DNA from: Archangium primigenium
GTDB taxonomy: Bacteria; Myxococcota; Myxococcia; Myxococcales; Myxococcaceae
DNA: 64,000 nucleotides
Reading direction: 5' to 3'
Assembly (NCBI RefSeq): GCF_016904885.1
Contig: NZ_JADWYI010000001.1
Coordinates: forward strand, 9,295,224 to 9,359,223
Shown one piece after another: positions 61,171 to 64,000 of this stretch. How positions within the stretch are numbered: position 1 is the first letter of the stretch; every line of letters starts with the position of its first letter. The notes beneath the pieces are model-generated. The model had not been told where the DNA came from. It saw nothing but the letters and a program-made list of their open reading frames with translations, and searched no databases. The position numbers and the translations under genes are program-made.

Positions 61171-62001
61171 ATGCTCCGGTCCGTGCGCCCCGCGGATGGA
61201 CTGGACGACTACCTTCAAGAGCCCTTCGGCCGGTATCTGGCCGGAGAGAACTTCATCCACTGGTACGCCTCACCCGAGCTGTGCGGCTTCACGGTCTGGG
61301 GTCGGCCCGGCGAGGCGCAGATCTCCCGGCTCACCTCGGTGCTGGACGTGGAGCTGGCCCCGGCCCAGCCGCACGTGTCGCTCGTGGATGCGCGGCGCAT
61401 CGAGGCGCCAGACCCCAGCGGGCTGTCCGTGCTGGTGAAGTACATGGCCCCGCGCATCTCCGGCTTCGCCCAGACGGTGCGCAAGCAGGCCCTGGTGCGC
61501 CCCGAGGGGCTGGCGGGCGCGGTGGTGGGCGGCTTCTACAGCCTGGTGAGTTCCAGCTATCCCACCCGTGCCTTCGCCGACCCCCTGGAGGGCCTGAGCT
61601 GGCTGGGCCGCACCGAGACCGAGGCGCGCGGGCTGCTCTCGGAGCTGGACGCGCTGGTGCTCCAGCAACAGGGCCAGTCGCCGCTCATCGGCGAGCTGCA
61701 CCGGGTGATGCGCCCCAAGCTGTGCGAGGAGCTCAACCTGGCGGACGTGGCGCGGGAGATGGGCATGTCCGAGCGCACGCTCCAGCGCCGCCTGCGCGAC
61801 ACGGGCACGTCCTTCCAGGCCGAGTTCAACATGGTGCAGGTGCGCACCGCCCAGTCCCTGCTGCTGGCGAGCGACGCCAAGCTCACGGCGGTGGCCGCCG
61901 AGGTGGGCTGCGCCTCGCTGCAACACTTCAGCAGCCTGTTTCGCAAGTACACCGGCGAGTCCCCCAGCGTCTGGCGCGCCAAGAACAAGCCCGGGGCCTG
62001 A
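61171..62001 (+). CDS. AraC-family transcription regulator
   Basis: 276 residues from ATG 61171 (GGGAGG just upstream); GTG 61108 would add 21 residues across a hairpin. The C-terminal 100 residues are the double HTH of AraC (CEELNLADVAREMGMSERTLQRRLRDTGTSFQAEFN ... VAAEVGCASLQHFSSLFRKYTGESPSVWR). The N-terminal domain (about 1-165) is not the usual cupin and gives no ligand clue. It lies 60 bp after the XRE gene and 5 bp before the kinase gene. Confidence 0.9.
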   Translation: MLRSVRPADGLDDYLQEPFGRYLAGENFIHWYASPELCGFTVWGRPGEAQISRLTSVLDVELAPAQPHVSLVDARRIEAPDPSGLSVLVKYMAPRISGFAQTVRKQALVRPEGLAGAVVGGFYSLVSSSYPTRAFADPLEGLSWLGRTETEARGLLSELDALVLQQQGQSPLIGELHRVMRPKLCEELNLADVAREMGMSERTLQRRLRDTGTSFQAEFNMVQVRTAQSLLLASDAKLTAVAAEVGCASLQHFSSLFRKYTGESPSVWRAKNKPGA

Positions 62002-62006
62002 GCGCG

Positions 62007-64000
62007 GTGGACGGGACGCATGACTCGGGACCACCGGGCGCCCCCACGGTCGATCCCCACTCGCCCCCCCGTACGTCTTCCTCCTCCGCCACGCCGGTGT
62101 TTCCCGTGCCGGGCTGGGAGCGCTACCAGGGCCTGCGCCTGCTGGGCCAGGGTGGCATGGGCCAGGTGTTCCTCGCCTACGATCCGCGCCTGCGCCGGCA
62201 CGTGGCCATCAAGTTCGTCAAGGGCGAGGACGGCGACCTGTCGCGCCGCTTCCTGTCCGAGGCGCGCGCCCAGGCCCGCGTCGCCCACGAGAGCGTCTGC
62301 CAGGTGCACGAGGTGGCCGAGGTGGACGGCCGCCCCTACATCGCCATGCAGTTCATCGACGGCGTGCCGCTCGGGCAGCTCGTGGGCCAGCTCACCGTGG
62401 AGCAGACGGTCCAGGTGATGCGCGACGCCTGCCGGGGCGTGCACGCCGCCCACCGCGCCGGGCTCATCCACCGCGACCTCAAGCCGGGCAACATCCTGGT
62501 CGAGCGCACCGAGGACGGCCGGCTCAAGGCCTACGTCATGGACTTCGGCCTGGCCCATGACGGCACGGCCACCGGCGCCACCGCCACCGGCTCCGTGCTG
62601 GGCACGCCGCAGTACATGTCCCCCGAGCAGGCCCGGGGCGAGGTGGGCCGCCTGGATCGCCGCGCGGACGTCTACAGCCTGGGCGCCACGCTCTACCAAC
62701 TGCTCACCGGCCACGTCCCCATCTCCGGCGACAACGGGCTGGAGGTGCTCAGCCGCATCCCCACCGTGGAGCCCCGCCCGCCCCGCGCGCTCGCGCCCGG
62801 CCTGCCCGAGGACCTGGAGGCCATCGTCCTCACGTGCCTGGAGAAGGACCGCGCGGCCCGGTACGACTCGGCCCACGCGCTCGCCGAGGACCTGGAGCGC
62901 TTCCTCGTGGGCGAGCCCGTCCGTGCGCGCGCCCCTGGCTGGGCCTACCGGCTGCGCAAGCACGTGCGCCGGCACCGGGTGGCCGTGGGCGCGGCGGCGG
63001 TGGCGCTCGTGGCGGTGACGGGCGCCCTGGGCTGGACCGCGGTGGCTCGCCAGCGCGCCGCCGCGCGCGAGCGGCTCATCCGCCACTTCACCGAGCGCGT
63101 GGAGCACATCGAGGCCCAGGCCCGTTACTCCGCCCTGTCGCGCCTGCACGACGTGCGCGCCGATCGCGCCGAGCTGCGCCGCGCCATGGCCTCGCTGGAG
63201 GAGGAGATCCACCGGGCGGACGACACCGTCCAGGCCGCGGGCCACTACGCGCTCGGACGCGGCGCGCTGGCGCTCGGCGACCCGCACCAGGCCCGCGAGC
63301 GACTGGAGCGCGCGTGGGCCCAGGGCTTCCACGAACCGCGCGTCGCCTGGACCCTGGCCCTGGTGCTCGGGGGGCTCTACCGCGAACAGCTCCTGGAGGC
63401 GGAGAACCTCCCCTCGCCCGAGCGGCGCGAGTCGGCCCGGCGCGCGCTCCAGGAGCGCTACCGCGCGCCCGCCCTGGAGTGGTCACGGCGCGGCGCGGGC
63501 GCCGAGGTGCCCTCGGCCGGGTACATGGCGGCGCTGTTGGACTTCCACGAGGAGCGGCTCGACGAGGCCCTGCGCCGGCTCGACGCGGAGGGCCCCGGAC
63601 GCCCCTGGTTCCACGAGGGGCTCCAGCTCCGGGGCGATCTGCTCATGCTCCGGGCCCGGCACCGCTGGAACCGGGGCGACACGGACGGGGCCCGCGCGGA
63701 CCTCACGGCCGGCCGGGAGGCCCTGCGCGCCGCCGCCGCCACCGCCGAGAGCCTGCCTGCGGTGCACGAGTCCCTGGCGCGGCTCGAGTACACCGAGCTG
63801 GTCCTGGAGCTCTACAGCCGGGGCGACATCCTCCCCGCCTATACGCGCGGCCTGGAGGCCGTGGCGCGCATGGCCGCGGTGGCGCCGGACTCGCCCGAGG
63901 CGCGCTTTCGCGAGGCGCGCTTCCACAACCGGCTGGCGGAGTTCCGGCTCAACCAGGGCGCCGACGCGGAGGCCCCGCTCGACCAGGCCCTCACCGCCGC
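62007..64000 (+). CDS. Ser/Thr protein kinase with TM and TPR-like region, truncated by window end
   Basis: 664 residues are visible from GTG 62007 (six bases after the AraC stop); no stop before the edge. The kinase domain (about residues 38-300) has GQGGMGQVF, VAIKFV, HRDLKPGNILV, DFG and SPEQ motifs. A membrane helix follows (VAVGAAAVALVAVTGALGWTAVA, about 330-350), then a TPR-like helical sensor region (ALGRGALALGDPHQARERLERAWAQG and further). The kinase lies in the cytoplasm and the repeats outside. Co-transcription with the AraC gene suggests a linked signalling unit. Confidence 0.92.
   Translation, partial: MDGTHDSGPPGAPTVDPHSPPRTSSSSATPVFPVPGWERYQGLRLLGQGGMGQVFLAYDPRLRRHVAIKFVKGEDGDLSRRFLSEARAQARVAHESVCQVHEVAEVDGRPYIAMQFIDGVPLGQLVGQLTVEQTVQVMRDACRGVHAAHRAGLIHRDLKPGNILVERTEDGRLKAYVMDFGLAHDGTATGATATGSVLGTPQYMSPEQARGEVGRLDRRADVYSLGATLYQLLTGHVPISGDNGLEVLSRIPTVEPRPPRALAPGLPEDLEAIVLTCLEKDRAARYDSAHALAEDLERFLVGEPVRARAPGWAYRLRKHVRRHRVAVGAAAVALVAVTGALGWTAVARQRAAARERLIRHFTERVEHIEAQARYSALSRLHDVRADRAELRRAMASLEEEIHRADDTVQAAGHYALGRGALALGDPHQARERLERAWAQGFHEPRVAWTLALVLGGLYREQLLEAENLPSPERRESARRALQERYRAPALEWSRRGAGAEVPSAGYMAALLDFHEERLDEALRRLDAEGPGRPWFHEGLQLRGDLLMLRARHRWNRGDTDGARADLTAGREALRAAAATAESLPAVHESLARLEYTELVLELYSRGDILPAYTRGLEAVARMAAVAPDSPEARFREARFHNRLAEFRLNQGADAEAPLDQALTA

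Overview
The window is 64 kb of very GC-rich DNA (roughly 70 percent or more by eye) with tightly packed genes on both strands. The gene content points to a fruiting-type myxobacterium (Myxococcota, probably suborder Cystobacterineae). The evidence is a complete pomX-pomZ-pomY division-site locus, two proteins ending in the MYXO-CTERM sorting signal, several Ser/Thr kinases, orphan histidine kinases, a PilZ-containing kinase, and many lipoproteins and DUF proteins typical of that group. I see no rRNA, tRNA, insertion sequence, prophage or CRISPR array. Both window edges cut genes: an ABC1/UbiB-type kinase on the left and a Ser/Thr kinase on the right.

Layout. 1-10.4 kb: Ser/Thr kinase with PilZ and J-like segments plus ABC1 kinase; an orphan ParE-like protein; a short-chain fatty-acid transporter; a membrane pyrophosphatase; a Zn-ribbon regulator; a cold-shock protein; a hybrid histidine kinase. 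10.4-17.4 kb: an RND efflux operon read right to left (TetR, membrane fusion protein, RND pump, TolC) with a RuvC-like nuclease-fold gene coupled to its end and a palindromic candidate operator in front of tetR. 17.5-31.5 kb: mixed secreted and housekeeping genes (serine hydrolase, DUF2293, RNase Z, lipoproteins, rhomboid protease, esterase-like protein, DUF4139 protein, NmrA-type reductase, MoxR/VWA pair, EEP hydrolase). 31.6-49.3 kb: two histidine kinases around a cell-surface pair (a 1702-residue Ig-repeat MYXO-CTERM protein and an OmpA protein with thrombospondin-3 repeats). These are followed by a Fur-boxed HmuY lipoprotein/metalloprotease pair, a methyltransferase-Nudix-Nudix fusion, an M50-like protease and a Gfo/Idh oxidoreductase. 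49.4-57.6 kb: TspO, DUF924, two ferritin-like proteins in a coupled pair, and pomX/pomZ/pomY. 57.6-64 kb: a zinc-ribbon/membrane protein pair, a NYN-domain protein next to a catalytically empty kinase-like protein, and a control cassette of XRE regulator, AraC-type regulator and Ser/Thr kinase preceded by an array of 11-bp operator-like repeats.

Best-supported biology: the PomXYZ locus (PomX N-terminal peptide with K13 and R15, PomZ with K66 and D90) places the division site in myxobacteria. A Fur site matching 15 of 19 consensus bases sits in front of the HmuY gene, which overlaps a secreted HExxH protease, suggesting iron-controlled haem scavenging. The least-explained items are the XRE operator array, the RuvC-like gene inside the efflux operon, the methyltransferase-Nudix-Nudix fusion, the coupled ferritin-like pair and the pseudokinase with a cysteine-rich tail. 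Many long open frames lie antisense to these genes; they are GC-driven shadows and are not annotated.
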